DNA of 64,000 bases from Hexactinellida sp. DTS-2022 (lineage: Eukaryota > Porifera > Hexactinellida), in assembly GCA_028753945.1 (NCBI GenBank), contig JAPNXP010000002.1, positions 7,254,001-7,318,000 of the forward strand. The letters are read 5' to 3'. The position numbers and the translations under genes are program-made. The notes beneath the pieces were generated by a model. It did no database searches. It was given only the letters and a program-made list of their open reading frames with translations, and was not told where the DNA came from. Below, one piece after another: positions 46,787-58,603 of this stretch; the stretch's first letter is position 1; every line of letters starts with the position of its first letter.

Positions 46787-47480
46787 TTAACGGCGTTATA
46801 TCGATTTAAAGAGAAAGTATGTGACATCACTTTTTGTCGAAATCCTTTAGTAAATTTTTTCAAAAATTCTAGAATGTTGATATATTATTGTGCTCTTGTT
46901 GGATTTCAAATTATTAGGTTCTAAATATTAAATTCAAAGAACTACAGGGTATGCTATTTTCCTGAAAATCACTCCGGCAGTCTACGGTTTAACCTATATT
47001 AGTGTTGTTGAGTAACTATACCGAAGGCACAATCCACCTTCTAAGGCACTATACACCTTCCACCAGCTTTTAAACCGATGTTAATCTGCTGAGCAACTAT
47101 ACTGAAGGCAAAACCCACCTTCTAAGGCACAACGCACCTTACACCAGCTTTTAAATAGATATTAGTCTGCTGAGCAACTATACCGAAGGCACAATCCACC
47201 TTCTAAGGCACTATACACCTTCCACCAGCTTTTAAACCGATATCAATCTGCTGAGCAACTATACTGAAGGCAAAACCCACCTTCTAAGGCACAACGCACC
47301 TTACACCAGCTTTTAAATAGATATTAGTCTGCTCAGAAACTATACCGAAAGCACAATCCACCTTCGAATGCACAATACACCTTAGACCACCTTTTAAACC
47401 GATATTTGTCTGCTGAGCAACTTTACCGAAGGAACAATCCACCATGTATGGCACAACACAGATCACTTTACCTTTTGAAA

Positions 47481-48298
47481 AATGCCACATTTATCATGAT
47501 TAACAACCTTTGAAGACCTGAATTTTAAGTTCACCCTATGTTTATTGAGGTCACGGATATAGATGTGATTATTTTTCAGATTAATTTCTGGTTCGGTGAG
47601 ACGATCTATTTTTATATTGCTTGAGCAATATCAAAAGAAACTTCCAAATATATTCCTCCTGTATAAATTATTAAAATTTATAGTTCGTTCCACAAATAAT
47701 AATCAGATACCTCCGATTTCCCAAGTCCCCCCTGCCCTTCCTACCTGCTCTCCCACAAAATCCAATAGTCCCTAACTGCTATTTTCTATTGTGAGTCCAC
47801 CTCTTTCGCCCCGGCAACAATCATGCATATTTTGAGCTTGTTAGCCAGTGTGGGATGCGCTCAAAAATGAGGAAACTGATTTAAATTATATTAGACAGAC
47901 CTGAATCTGCAATGAGAAAACGCGGGTACATTGAGAGAATCGACAAGGTCGATTGCGAATATTTTGCCATCTCTGTGCGTAGCAAACTAGCAATAATATA
48001 AATGATCAAGATCATAAAGTTTTTGATCTTATGTGAAAATAAGATGTTTACAATTAGAAATACTGAAGTCACATATTGTTTTTTTTACATTAAATTACTA
48101 CAACAAATTAATGAATATTCCAAATTAGCATAGAACCGAACTTCCAACATGAGTTATATATGCGCAAGTATGCTGTACAAGATTGACCCATTTACAAATT
48201 TATAATACAAATATTTAATGTGGTTGTTATTCTTGTTGTTGTTATTGATAATATAGGTAAACTAGTTTGTAAATTATTAGAATTCACATAGAGACTCG
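47481..48298. other. Gene-free spacer
   Basis: No recognised repeat or coding; a C-rich patch lies at 47720-47815. Confidence 0.4.
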
Positions 48299-48306
48299 CT
48301 GTAGAC

Positions 48307-48642
48307 CAGTGGTTCCCAAACCTTTTGAAAATAATGCCATTTTGGTCCCCATATTCATTTGGGAACATCTTTCGGTCCCCCATGAAATAATATACAAAAA
48401 TTGCTCAACTTGTAATTTAAATAGTATTGAAAAAACTATACTAAATTGTGACAGAAAAAGCGAAACTATGTTAAACTACATTTTAAACATGTATTACAAA
48501 ATCTTTGCTTACAAGAAATGATTATTAATACAAAATTTTCAAAATATCTCACCATGAAAAATGTATTAATTATATCTCGCGGTCCTACAAACGGTGCCTC
48601 GCGGATCCCAAAGGGACCGTGGGCCCAGTTTGGGAACTCCTG
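48307..48642. mobile_element. hAT MITE H8
   Basis: Ends CAGTGGTTCCCAAAC and GTTTGGGAACTCCTG. Flanks CTGTAGAC (48299-48306) and CTTTATAC (48643-48650) agree at six of eight positions, fitting an old duplication. Length 336 bp. Confidence 0.75.
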
Positions 48643-48650
48643 CTTTATAC

Positions 48651-50008
48651 GGGTATTTTAAGTAATTGCATTTGCTAAATACGAATTTAGAATTATCTTC
48701 TTGCAAATAAGGGCTGTATGTTGTTAAAGTTGGGGAATTAATGAATAAGAATAAGATAGAGATTTTAATTATTAGTAAGTAAGCAAACTAGTATAATATA
48801 GTCGTACATAGATTAAGGCTGGACCCATACTCTCAAATATTTTCAGATCCTATCCATAGTAATATCAGTTTAAGCCTACACTATACTGATAACAAATCCA
48901 CCATCAGAATTGAATATTCGCTTGAGTAATTGATTATAGTTCCATATTGCGTAATATTAAATTCGTATACCTGACTGGAATATGTGCGCAGTTGTAGCAA
49001 TTAATCCACAGAAGGTAAGCGCTGTTAGAGCTAAATATATTCAATACATATACTTGTGTTAAACCTACACCTCATTCTTAGTCAATTTCAATGCATTCTA
49101 TATAATTATTAGTCATCAAAGTGAAACCTAGACAATGATTCATGATTATTTGGCATTTTTGGATTCAAAATCTTATAACAATTCTTTAGATGTAATTGAA
49201 GCATTTTATTTAGGTGTCGGTTATGTACTTACATACTCTTAATAATCCTGAATACAGAAAACATCAAATACTTGATGGAATTTTTTTCTTTGGGTTGCGC
49301 ATGTTGCATCACTTTGACTGGAAAATTTTTTGTAAAATCTCTACATTAATATGGAGAAGAATGTACTCCCGATGTTGATATTTCCCAAACCATTTGGAAT
49401 TTCTGAATGAAACTTTCAGTGAATACTTTAGACTTATAAAGCTTGCTAAATATGCACTAGACATTCAAGTTGTCTACTTTGGGATTTCTGTCTGCCAGTG
49501 TCTGGAGAGTGCGAGTCGAGCCCTAAAGTGACAAATTATCACTTTGAGAGAAACAACCCTTTTGTTACTCATTTATAGAACTGTATTCAATGCTACGGAA
49601 CTTTTTACCCTATTAAACGACCATTCCATAGATAAGTTAGTGGCATTTTACACTCCTATAGATCAGACGACCCAAACACGTTACGATTTTCACTCCAGAA
49701 ACCATAATACACAATTTACATCTTCGCGTTTTTCCAACACTGGAATCCATTCAGAAACACAATTCTGAGGCGTACCTGGGAGCATTTGGACACCCTTTAA
49801 CGAGCACATGTCTCCCTCGATATCAAATCAAGTCACTTGGACATTCCAGACGGTAACCAAGTAATGGACTTTACCATTAAGCAGACAAATTATCACATTG
49901 AGAGAGACAACCCTTTTAGTTACGTCACGATTTCATTGACAAATTGAGAAGAGCATTTATAGTTACTGTCACGTGATGTTGTTGATTCTTGAAAAGTAAT
50001 CTACTATG
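48651..50008. other. Gene-free, with a 40-bp direct repeat
   Basis: GACAAATTATCAC and ACAACCCTTTT recur in the same order at 49530-49568 and 49883-49923, about 355 bp apart. The open frame 49544-49768 spans the first copy and is unrecognised. Confidence 0.45.
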
Positions 50009-50017
50009 CCTTTTTGC

Positions 50018-50414
50018 AAGGTTGCAACCGAATAGTTGACCGAATAGTAGGTTCCCGATTAGCTAACAATCGCTCGCTTACCCAAATTCAGGTCTATTGG
50101 TTATTTAATATCCCTGATGTATTTGGCTGATCAAATAAAAGCATTTGGCCCACCTGATGAAAATATTTTGATAATCTGCTATTAGTATTCGGTTGACCAA
50201 ATAGTATTATTCGGTTGACCGAATAGTAAATTTGTCAACCGAATACTAACATATATTCAACAAAATATCATTATCAGGTGAAGCAAATGCTTGTATTTGT
50301 AGACATGGATGTATATTCGGTCCAAAATGACAAATAATACTGGGTTTCGGTAAGCGACCGATTCTTAGCTAATCGTCAAGCAACTATTCGGTCAACTATT
50401 CGGTTGCAACCTTA
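50018..50414. mobile_element. MITE V with 9-bp duplication
   Basis: Ends AAGGTTGCAACCGAATAGTT and AACTATTCGGTTGCAACCTT are inverted repeats of 30 bp or more, and ACCGAATAGT words repeat inside. Flanks CCTTTTTGC (50009-50017) and CTTTTTTGC (50415-50423) differ at one of nine positions; 9 bp is typical of Mutator elements. 397 bp. Confidence 0.75.
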
Positions 50415-50423
50415 CTTTTTTGC

Positions 50424-50784
50424 AATATATGTGTTTCAAAAATTTTTAGATTTCTCTGAATCATCTTTTCTGAAAAGGGTCTAATATTATACTGAAATCT
50501 TTTACTTATTTTGTAAAATATTCAGAATGATCAAAAACAACAACATTTGTGGCAGAAATCTTTTTGTATAATTTTTATTATATAATTTTTTCCCTAAAGT
50601 GACCTCAAAGGTGAAATTCTTTGAATTTTTTTCCGATTCGTTTTCTTGATATATTTTTAGGACTTGATCTATTATATGTTGTCTATTAAAATATTTCTTC
50701 CTTTTGCAACGAAATTAACTAAGTGTGGCCCTTAATGGTTAGTTATCTGAGGCAATACAGTACAAGCATGTTTAAAACTGGTAA
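50424..50784. other. Gene-free spacer
   Basis: AT-rich; no recognised feature. The left boundary of the truncated hAT element lies at or near its right edge. Confidence 0.4.
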
Positions 50785-51939
50785 ACGTCTGTTTACTTAA
50801 ACCTCATAATCGTCGATGTGGTTCACTCCACTGCCCGCGCTGACGACCTCTTTACTCTGCTCCAGTTGTTGCACAACTTTCTGTCGCAGCCTATCGTGCA
50901 CCAGAAGTATATCGACGCTCAGAAAATATGCTTCCCTAATGTCCAACCTCGCGAGGTACCCTCACTATCAGACACTCGCTGGGTGTGTCGTTACGACGCA
51001 TGCGAGACGCTCTCTTTAACTCTTCCGGCTATAATCAATGTTCTGGATGACCTCGAAGATGCTACCGGAGAGCGAGGTGGCACAGCCCGTGCTCTGCTTG
51101 CCCAGCTCGACACATGCTTCGTCATTCACTTATGCACATTCAAGTTTTTGCTCAAGATATGTGCCGACGCAAGTGCGGAACTCCAAGGCAAGAGCGAGAC
51201 TTTGGAGAAAGCTCTGCGAGCAATCAAGACCATCTGCACGTGGTTGGAGAGGCCTGCCGCTCCGTTGTCCGACCATGTGTGGGACGATATCTACAAGGAG
51301 ACCGCGGCCATCTCAGAGGCATCAGATCTTCCACAGCCCCAAGTACGTCGAGTCCGCAAAGTACGCGGTGGTGGTCCTAATGGAGTGAAGTCATCAGAGG
51401 ACTACCGGAGGGAGGTGTTCACACCCATGTGCAACCTTACACTGGCTGAGCTGCAGAGGCGCTTTACATCAGAGGAGAACGAGAACCTGTACAGTGGAAT
51501 ATGCGCGCTAACACCCGACAGTGAGTCGTTTCTACATGTTGACAAGGTGTGGAGATTGTGCGAGTTCTACGGTGTGGCGAAGAGTCGTTTCGCTGTGAAG
51601 ACAGAGATCGACTTACTCAACATAACGTTTGAGAATGGCGGTGATGACCTACCCAAGGACCTGATGGGCATGCTCAATTTCGTGGAGCCTCACAAGAGAG
51701 TCCTGTGCACTATGCACAAGGCTCTACACATCGCCGTTACCATCCCAGTAAGCTCAGCCCAGGCCGAACGCACGTTTAGCTCCATGAAGCGTATAAAGAC
51801 GTTTCTAAGCTCAAATATGGGTAATAGCCGTCTCTCTGATATCGGCGTCCTCAACGTCAACGCACAAATGCTGGATCGTCTGGACCGAGAAACGGTTGTG
51901 AACCGTTTCGCAGAGACACCCCGCCGCATTCTCCTCTAG
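50785..51939 (+). pseudogene. hAT transposase (ZMYM1-like), N-terminally truncated
   Basis: The frame is open from 50785; a GTG at 50818 begins 373 codons ending with TAG at 51937-51939. Homology seems to start at NLIIVDVVHS (about 50800). Residues 51-55 (from 50818) are SDTRW, the conserved region before the long helical insertion. Residues 312-349 (SSAQAERTFSSMKRIKTFL onward) are the hAT C-terminal dimerisation domain. The TTF-type zinc finger and N-terminal catalytic part found in complete ZMYM1-like transposases are missing. The sequence is far more GC-rich than its surroundings and has no internal stop, so the copy is young. Its 3' terminus at 52141 lies within the piggyBac N-terminal region. 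Confidence 0.85.
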
Positions 51940-52141
51940 AAAATGAGTTTCTCTCAAATTGAACGCATCGGATTAGGATTGTGTGAAACTTTATATGAGT
52001 ATACATAATTAATATAAAAAGTGAACGATATATGTGATTTTGCTAAATAGTTGGGGTTTACTGGGTTAAGGGTTCGCCCCACCGGAAAGTCGTCCGCCCC
52101 CCATTCGCACGACCAGGGTTCAGAGTCTGGCGCCGCCCCTG
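51940..52141 (+). mobile_element. 3' untranslated end and terminus of the hAT element
   Basis: Ends GTCTGGCGCCGCCCCTG at 52141, a hAT terminus (CAGGGGCGGCG in reverse). The next 8 bases, ATCCTGAA, would be the target duplication, but no matching left end is found, in line with the missing N-terminus. Confidence 0.75.
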
Positions 52142-54232
52142 ATCCTGAAGGATCCAAAGACTGGGAAAAACGACACCTCTTCGATACTGATTCGATAAGA
52201 CAGTCACATTCAGGACTCGCACGCATTGATCTCAAAGTTTATGCCATCGAAGCCAATCGTGAGACTACAGAACAAATTCAGAAACAAAGCTATCGCAGGA
52301 GGATGGATAAAATGAACACACCCATAGAACGATTCTAACGAAACTGTGGGATTCGGAACATCCTCTTGACACTGAGCACCCAATTGTGCTAGAAGCATTA
52401 CCCTTCTACTCTGAACCCTATGAGGATGCAATGAATGTTCTCAGAATACCAGAGTACCAAAAGGTCCCACCCGCCATTCTAGAGCCAACTCAACAACTTC
52501 ATCCTACTCCTCCAGCACAACAGCACTCTATTTCAGAACAAGGCATCCACCTGCTTGACTGTGATGTTCCAATCAAATTCTTCGACGCTATCTTCCGACC
52601 CTATGAGTTCCGAACCATTCTACATCAGACTAAGTTGTACAGGAAGCAAAAGAAACTTGATCTACCACCATACGAGTGGAAGGAGCCAACATATGAAGAG
52701 ATCATTTGCTTCATTGGCCTTATCCTATGGACATCCCTTGTTCAATTGCCCAATCGTCGCTGCTACTTCGCAGACTCGAAGATATTCCACCTACCATTCT
52801 TCAAACATCATTCCTCCCGTGATCGATTTGAAGAGTTATTCACGATGCTGCACTTCGCTAACAATGAGGAAATAAACCCAACCCTAACCACTGCAGAACG
52901 CTTTGAGGCGAAACTTGGCATACTACTTACCTCTCTCAATACAAACTCTTCAAATCTCCTCCAACCGGCTAGGTCACTCTCCATTGACGAGATCATGGTC
53001 AAGTTCTATGGCAGGAGTGTGCTGCGTCAGTATATCAAAGCGAAGCCAAACAAATATGGTATAAAACTCTGGTCCATCTGTTGCGCTTGTAGTGGATACA
53101 GTCTTGCCCAGGACTTATACTTAGGCTCCACTGTTGAATCTGTAGGTGGCCGTGACGTGGTGTTGCAGTTAGCCAACCCATACCTGGACAAAGGTCACAT
53201 CATTTATTGTGATGGATTCTTTTCGCATCTTGACCTGGCTGCCTATCTAAGGTCACGTAGAACTGGCATGGTCGGCACTTCAGCTCTCACACAACTGCCA
53301 TCTGATTTGCAATATCTCGTCACCAATATGCACTCTCTCACTTGGGCATATAAATGGTTCATGTGTCAGGCTAAATTTAAGCATCGTCCCAAAATAGGAC
53401 CTACCGAGCAACTACATTCCACTGAACCAGTCTGTATTCTCGTCTGGATGGACAAGAAATATCGCACCGCGGATAAGCAAGTCATATTCATGACAAACTG
53501 TATTCCGCCCATTCCAACCTCGCCCAGCCAACAATTCCACAAAAAAACATTCGTGACGCCGACAAACAGTACACAAGACAGCACATACCAAGCCCGCCAA
53601 TACTCAAGGCTTATAATTACCGCATGGGAGGAGTGGATAAACATGACCGCCTCGTAGGACATCATTCCATTCCGCTCACATCTAAACGCGGTTACCTCAA
53701 GATATTTCTTCATATCCTAGATTCAGCATGCGTAAATGCGTACATCCTTTATAAATGCTCGAAACAAACGAAACAACAGTGGAACTATGCCGCAAACAGA
53801 AAACACACGCTCGCATGGTTCAAAGAATCTGTCATTTTGTCCCTCTGTGGTAGCTTTACTTCACGAATATATACACCATCTGTCAAACTAGTCAATCCAT
53901 CACGAATGTCCATAGACGCAATTATACAACATCAAGTGCAACCAATTGTGAAAATGCCTGACCTCAAAAGCCAAATCAGGATGGGAAATTGCCCCATCTG
54001 TAAGGTTACTAGTCGGACAGCTTGCGCAGCCTGTCAGCAACCCTACTGCTATGATTGTGGGAGAGAACATATCAAGCAACTCATGATGCAATATGCTCCA
54101 GACGAAACAGGTACATATCAAGATATTGTAATGGAACTCGAAACACATCCACAATGTCTTCTAGCAGGAAACACCAATCCAACTCAACTGGATGATTCAA
54201 AAGATTCTGCTGATGAAACACCTGATCTCTAG
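52142..54232 (+). pseudogene. piggyBac transposase, one main frameshift
   Basis: DDE transposase of the piggyBac/PGBD family, acting at TTAA sites. The first block (to 52338) is an Arg/Lys-rich N-terminal region in a different frame. The main frame is open from 52311 to 53657, past a GTG at 52386. It shows FFDAIFRPYEF, PTYEEIICFIGLILW, the first catalytic Asp in SIDEIMVKFYGR (residue 201 from 52386), YGIKLWSIC, and the second in YCDGFFSHLDL (residue 276). The third pair lies in MGGVDKHDRLV at 53624, in another frame. The switch occurs at or near A7 (53541-53547), where losing one base would move the frame from one to the other. The C-terminus has CPIC, CAAC, CYDC and an H, the zinc-binding tail that reads the transposon ends. 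It ends with TAG at 54230. No terminal repeats recognised. Confidence 0.88.
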
Positions 54233-54536
54233 AAGTGACATCATATCAATATACTGTTTAGTTTCCAGAGAATAGTCTTGCTTAGTGATAGCTATTATAG
54301 CCTATAGCCTGTATACATTGCATAAAATACTATAATTGATATCTTAAAAAATTCTTAGTGTGGGTGACTGTAGTAACAAGTAATAAATATAAAAACGATC
54401 AAATTTGAAACACAAATTGAGTGTAACAGACACTTCAGATTTCAGAACATGACAATTTGCATCAGTCGCAGCTGTAGTTAATAATATTATCCATGTAGCT
54501 ATTAGCATAGATATTATTACCAATATTTTTATAATA
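54233..54536. other. Gene-free spacer downstream of piggyBac
   Basis: A possible TTAA lies in GTAGTTAATAAT (about 54476), but no inverted partner is seen. AATAAA at 54382 could serve polyadenylation. Confidence 0.4.
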
Positions 54537-54607
54537 AAATAATAATAATAATAATAATAAAAATATTAATAATACTAATAATAATAATAATAATTATTAT
54601 TATTATT
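54537..54607. repeat. (AAT)n / (ATT)n microsatellite
   Basis: AAT repeats followed by ATT repeats, making a small palindrome directly next to MITE T1. Confidence 0.9.
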
Positions 54608-54608
54608 A

Positions 54609-54939
54609 CAGTACATCCCGACTAATCCGAACAGATGTGTTCCGATGAAAATATTCTGTACCGATTAGTCAATTCCTTCGGATTAGTGAACTCATACATT
54701 TTCTATAGGGATCTATAAATGAGAACCCGATAATCCGAACCAAACTTGTCAAAATCTTATTTATCCAAGCAGAACATATACACGTAGTATTCTACCTAAA
54801 TTTTTGTCTGAAACATATTTTTGTATAATTCCAATGTAAATATGCAGATATTTACGATTTTTTCCAAAACTTTTGTACGAAAAATATTTTGGGATCTCGT
54901 GTTCAGGAATGCGAGGTTCCGATTAGCGAGGATGTACTG
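54609..54939. mobile_element. Tigger-type MITE T1
   Basis: TA at 54607-54608 and 54940-54941. Ends CAGTACATCCCGACTAATCC and TTCCGATTAGCGAGGATGTACTG are inverted repeats. 331 bp. The open frame 54821-55012 crosses its border and is incidental. Confidence 0.87.
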
Positions 54940-54941
54940 TA

Positions 54942-56531
54942 TTATTGTAATACTAAAATATATTGTATTTTTGCGCAAGATATTCCAAATAGACTTGATA
55001 ATCAGCTGGTAAGTTTGCAGTCAAATTGATTATAATGTACAAATATTGTAAGGAAGACAAATGTTATTCGTTCGGAAGTTAAGATCATACACAAGTAGGG
55101 ATGAATATATACTGGATATTTTAAGCTTTATGGCGAAACCATAGCTATGATGGAGCGCCCCACGAATACAACTTTACAGATAATCTATTGCACAAAATGG
55201 TTAGGGAAACTAGAGATAGGAAAATACTCATTTTAAGTATGTACGCACACAATCATAACAATCATATCAGTGGAGAGAACAATCAAAAAATGCCACTAAA
55301 TACAGACTTATCTAAGTACCTGAATTCACATTCACTACAAGGAAACTTATTTGAGTAAATTAACCAAGGGTGCAAGTAGATTAGTAGGAAAGTTGGGTTA
55401 ATGTCTCTGGAGAGAGTATTAGAAGAATGGTACTTACTCACAAACAATCCTGCCAAGAGGGATGAGAAACTGTCAGGTGTGTCACGACTGAATAGACTCT
55501 GTATGAAAAACTATTGAGACTGGGAAGTTAACAGTGCAGTGCCAATCAGACATCAAGGAGACAGCTCTACGTCAATGTTTTTACATTAAGTCAGATCACA
55601 GCTAAGCCAGGTCATTCTTACCAACCTTTTAAGGTAGTTGACTTCAGGAGCGAGAACACTCCTCTTCTGGGCTCAACCTCTCAGGAACGATTAGTGCTCT
55701 AATTCAAATAAACTCGGAGAAAATTAACAACAAATTATACATTCTAAGACCAGACAAGAGTTGTTACCATGAGCAACAATTTAGGGAGGACAGGTACCAC
55801 ACATTGAGACAAGGTGAGGTATGATGTCTTCCACTGTTTAGGACAGTCACTATGACGCAATCTTACAATAGACTGCTTTACAACCTGAGCCAAATGATAA
55901 AATTAACATTGGGACAAATACGCAACCAAGCTTTTATTTTGAATTTCTGACTCATACTTTTCTCATCAGTTCATCACCATGAAACTAAACTGAATTGCAG
56001 ATAAATTCGAAAAAGGTAGAACTCGAACCCAGTTGTAACTAGGGTAAGAAATGTGTTACAATTCTGCTGAAAGTAATGAAGACAACGGTCTCCTGTAGAA
56101 TGATAATTTTTCTATCCCACTATATTATAGCCAAAAATATAATTGGAATTTGTATTGATTCTATTACTGTATTCCTAAATAAACCTATATCTCAACATGT
56201 CAATCAAACGGAGAGGTATACTTATGTTCATTATATAATATATAACATAACAACATTACATGCTGATAATATAATAACTGCAACCATATATTCAGGTCAA
56301 CTATGAATATATACAAACAGTAGAAAAATAAACAAGTTCACAAATGACTCTTTGATGCCTCACTAGTTCAGGAAGTATAGTAAGATTGGGTGAACTATGT
56401 GAAGAAATATAGCATATTGTTGGTCTTTTCGATAGTATGAATATTTCTCCGTGAGAATTCCTATAAAAAAGATTGACCTTTGAACAGCTCTTGGAGAGAA
56501 GACACAATAATTTGCCTCGCAATAACGATGA
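54942..56531. other. Gene-free stretch
   Basis: 1.6 kb with less extreme AT bias than the flanks, no recognised domain or repeat. GAACTCGAACCC at 56021 is a B-box-like word on the minus strand without a convincing A box. Confidence 0.45.
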
Positions 56532-56539
56532 GCTCCTCC

Positions 56540-56686
56540 CAGAGGCGGCGCGAGGGTGGGGCCTGTGCCCCACCTAAATTAGGTGTACCCCACCTCATTG
56601 ATGTAAGTGTGCCCAGTTTAACAGCCTGTGCCCCACCTGTGACGCAATTGTGCCCCACCAGTGGCGGCGGGCTTGCGCCGCCACTG
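56540..56686. mobile_element. hAT MITE H9 (147 bp)
   Basis: A perfect 8-bp duplication GCTCCTCC (56532-56539, 56687-56694). Ends CAGAGGCGGCGCGAG and CTTGCGCCGCCACTG. Inside, GTGCCCCACC repeats. Confidence 0.9.
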
Positions 56687-56694
56687 GCTCCTCC

Positions 56695-58601
56695 TAACTC
56701 AATTGTTGTCTAAGGTGCGATTAGAGAATTCCCCGTTACTTGAATGAAATTATTTTCTCGAGTTTGAAGAAACTTGTTCTCTCCCGCCGCACAGAGCACA
56801 GGAATATTTGATTGGATGCGAGAATTGCATTATTGGGACCACTGGCCTTGTATTGGTGTCAAGTCACAAAGATTTGTATGAATATACTTCTTTAAATGAA
56901 TGCAAACCATGAAGATATGTCAGAGAAAAATAGATAATCTCAATCTAAAATGAAATACAAATGAAAATTAGCCAATTGAAATATATAACTAGTTATCAGA
57001 GGAGGAAACTATAAAAGATATAAAATGGGAGCAAAAGTATATTTGATGAGGACTGGATTATTGAATCTGCAGATTTATCAAAACCTGCTATTGTACAATA
57101 ATGATTCGGGGGTATATTCCTAATGGCCCTATGTACTCTACTAATCCAGTGAATAGAAAGTTAACTTCTTATCTAAATTGTTAACATCTGCTAAGGCCCG
57201 TTCAAACGAACGTAACGCTACCAAAGGTTGAAGGGCTATAGTATCTAACAATTTGACATAAAAAGTTCATTTTTTATTACAGACCGGCCATAAAAGCATT
57301 ATTATAATTTATATAATGTACGTAGGGAGGTGGGATGCCATTTTAGGCATGTTTGCGATTTATTTGATATTTGAACGTCCCGAAGTAGGGGAGTTGAAAT
57401 GGAACGATAAGAAGTGTACTACTAAGCTTTTGTGCATAGCATAATCAATATTTTTGATTGCTTCGTTCACGAAAGTAAAATTTAGTCCACTATTGTGCAA
57501 TTGTGGTGTACAGTGTACGAATGAAACAAAGGACATTATATTTGAATATTAGAGCTAAAATTTGCAAAATTTAGAATTCTCAATATGAAACAGACCGAAA
57601 ATTGAAAATTGAAAGACAGAGAACTGGATATAACGTAGTACCTTGGGATTGGGAAATAACTACCTATAATCCGAGTGTACGTACTAACCAAGTTTATTCT
57701 ATATAGAAAACAAACTGGTTTATAAACTTGGTTCTAACCCAGGTAGGTATAGCCGAGTTGTAGTTAATATAACGTGACACAAATCAAAACAATTTACGAA
57801 CTACTCACGGATGTAAAATAAATAATACATTAGACTCGCTTACAAAACAATGAATAAGATCCAATAGTAAGTTCACTAGATAATAAAGCAATTGAGAATA
57901 TGTAATATATCTTTTAAAATATTTTTTATTACTAATAAAGATACGATTTCCCTGGTCCTCGGGAGCACTAAGGCTTGGGAGCTCTTAGTAGGTTCAGCAA
58001 AAGCTGCGCGTGATATTTCCGTATAGGGAGGCTATTAGCACCATTTAAGAGATCCCCTATCTTCAAAGGATCTTAGTTGGAGGTCAATAAAATTAAATTT
58101 AGGGAGGGTTAGCCTCACCAAGCCTCCATTATGCGCCGCCCCTTGATAAGTACACAATATTGGTTCAATGGGAGCGGAGAAATAGGCAGGTAACGTTCTG
58201 CATAGGGTAGAGGACTGGACCGTAATACTGAATAGTCTTATGGAGGGCCGAATCCCTAGAGTGGTTGCGACACCACTTGGCCTTGGACCGCCCGCAGTCC
58301 GGAACTGTGGCAACTTTATGAGTTCCCATAGCTTCATGACACTAAAGTTGCTACATCAGCCTAGTTACACAATATTACGTCGTTGAGTAGAGGGAAATAA
58401 GGACATAATATTACGTCGTTCGCAAAGTGGCATAGGTACACAATATTCCCTTGGAAGGGCAGTGCATAAATACACAATATTACCTCGTGCGGTAAGTGGC
58501 AATTTTCCTGTTAGGGTACTGTTGACCACTGATAATTCAAATATGTGGTTTCAGAATAATTAAATAATTTTTTAAACATGGATAACTGGTAAGATACTAT
58601 A
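56695..58601. other. Gene-free, with hAT remnants and short repeats
   Basis: At 58143 the minus strand starts CAAGGGGCGGCGCATAATGG, a hAT-type end; its partner is not found. ACACAATATTACGTCG-like words recur at about 58150, 58367, 58405, 58437 and 58478. TAAGGCCCGTTCAAACGAAC at 57192 may be another MITE end. The minus-strand open frame 58035-58337 covers the hAT remnant and is not a gene. Confidence 0.45.
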
Positions 58602-58603
58602 TA

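Larger units (their letters stand above)
44701..46988 (-). mobile_element. TTAA element D2, holding A3 and B1
   Basis: TTAA at 44697-44700 and 46989-46992. Ends CTGTAGACTGCC and GGCAGTCTACGG. Without the nested 1602 bp it is 686 bp, against 685 for D1, to which it is very similar on the opposite strand. It sits in satellite S81 at CTTTTAA. Confidence 0.9.
44641..47480. repeat. 81-bp satellite S81, split by D2
   Basis: Units start AACTATACCGAAGGCA; one partial unit lies before D2 (44641-44696) and about six after it (starts at 47014, 47095, 47176, 47257, 47338, 47419), exactly 81 bp apart. Units 1 and 3 are nearly identical, as are 2 and 4, giving a 162-bp dimer. Later units diverge. Confidence 0.9.

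Noticed and set aside
47284-47490. Minus-strand frame with repeated CVVP/CIVH peptides, resembling a repeat protein
   Set aside because: The 81-bp satellite unit is a multiple of three, so any stop-free frame repeats. Not a gene.
58035-58337. 100-codon minus-strand frame
   Set aside because: Overlaps a hAT end (CAAGGGGCGGCGC) and has no recognisable domain.
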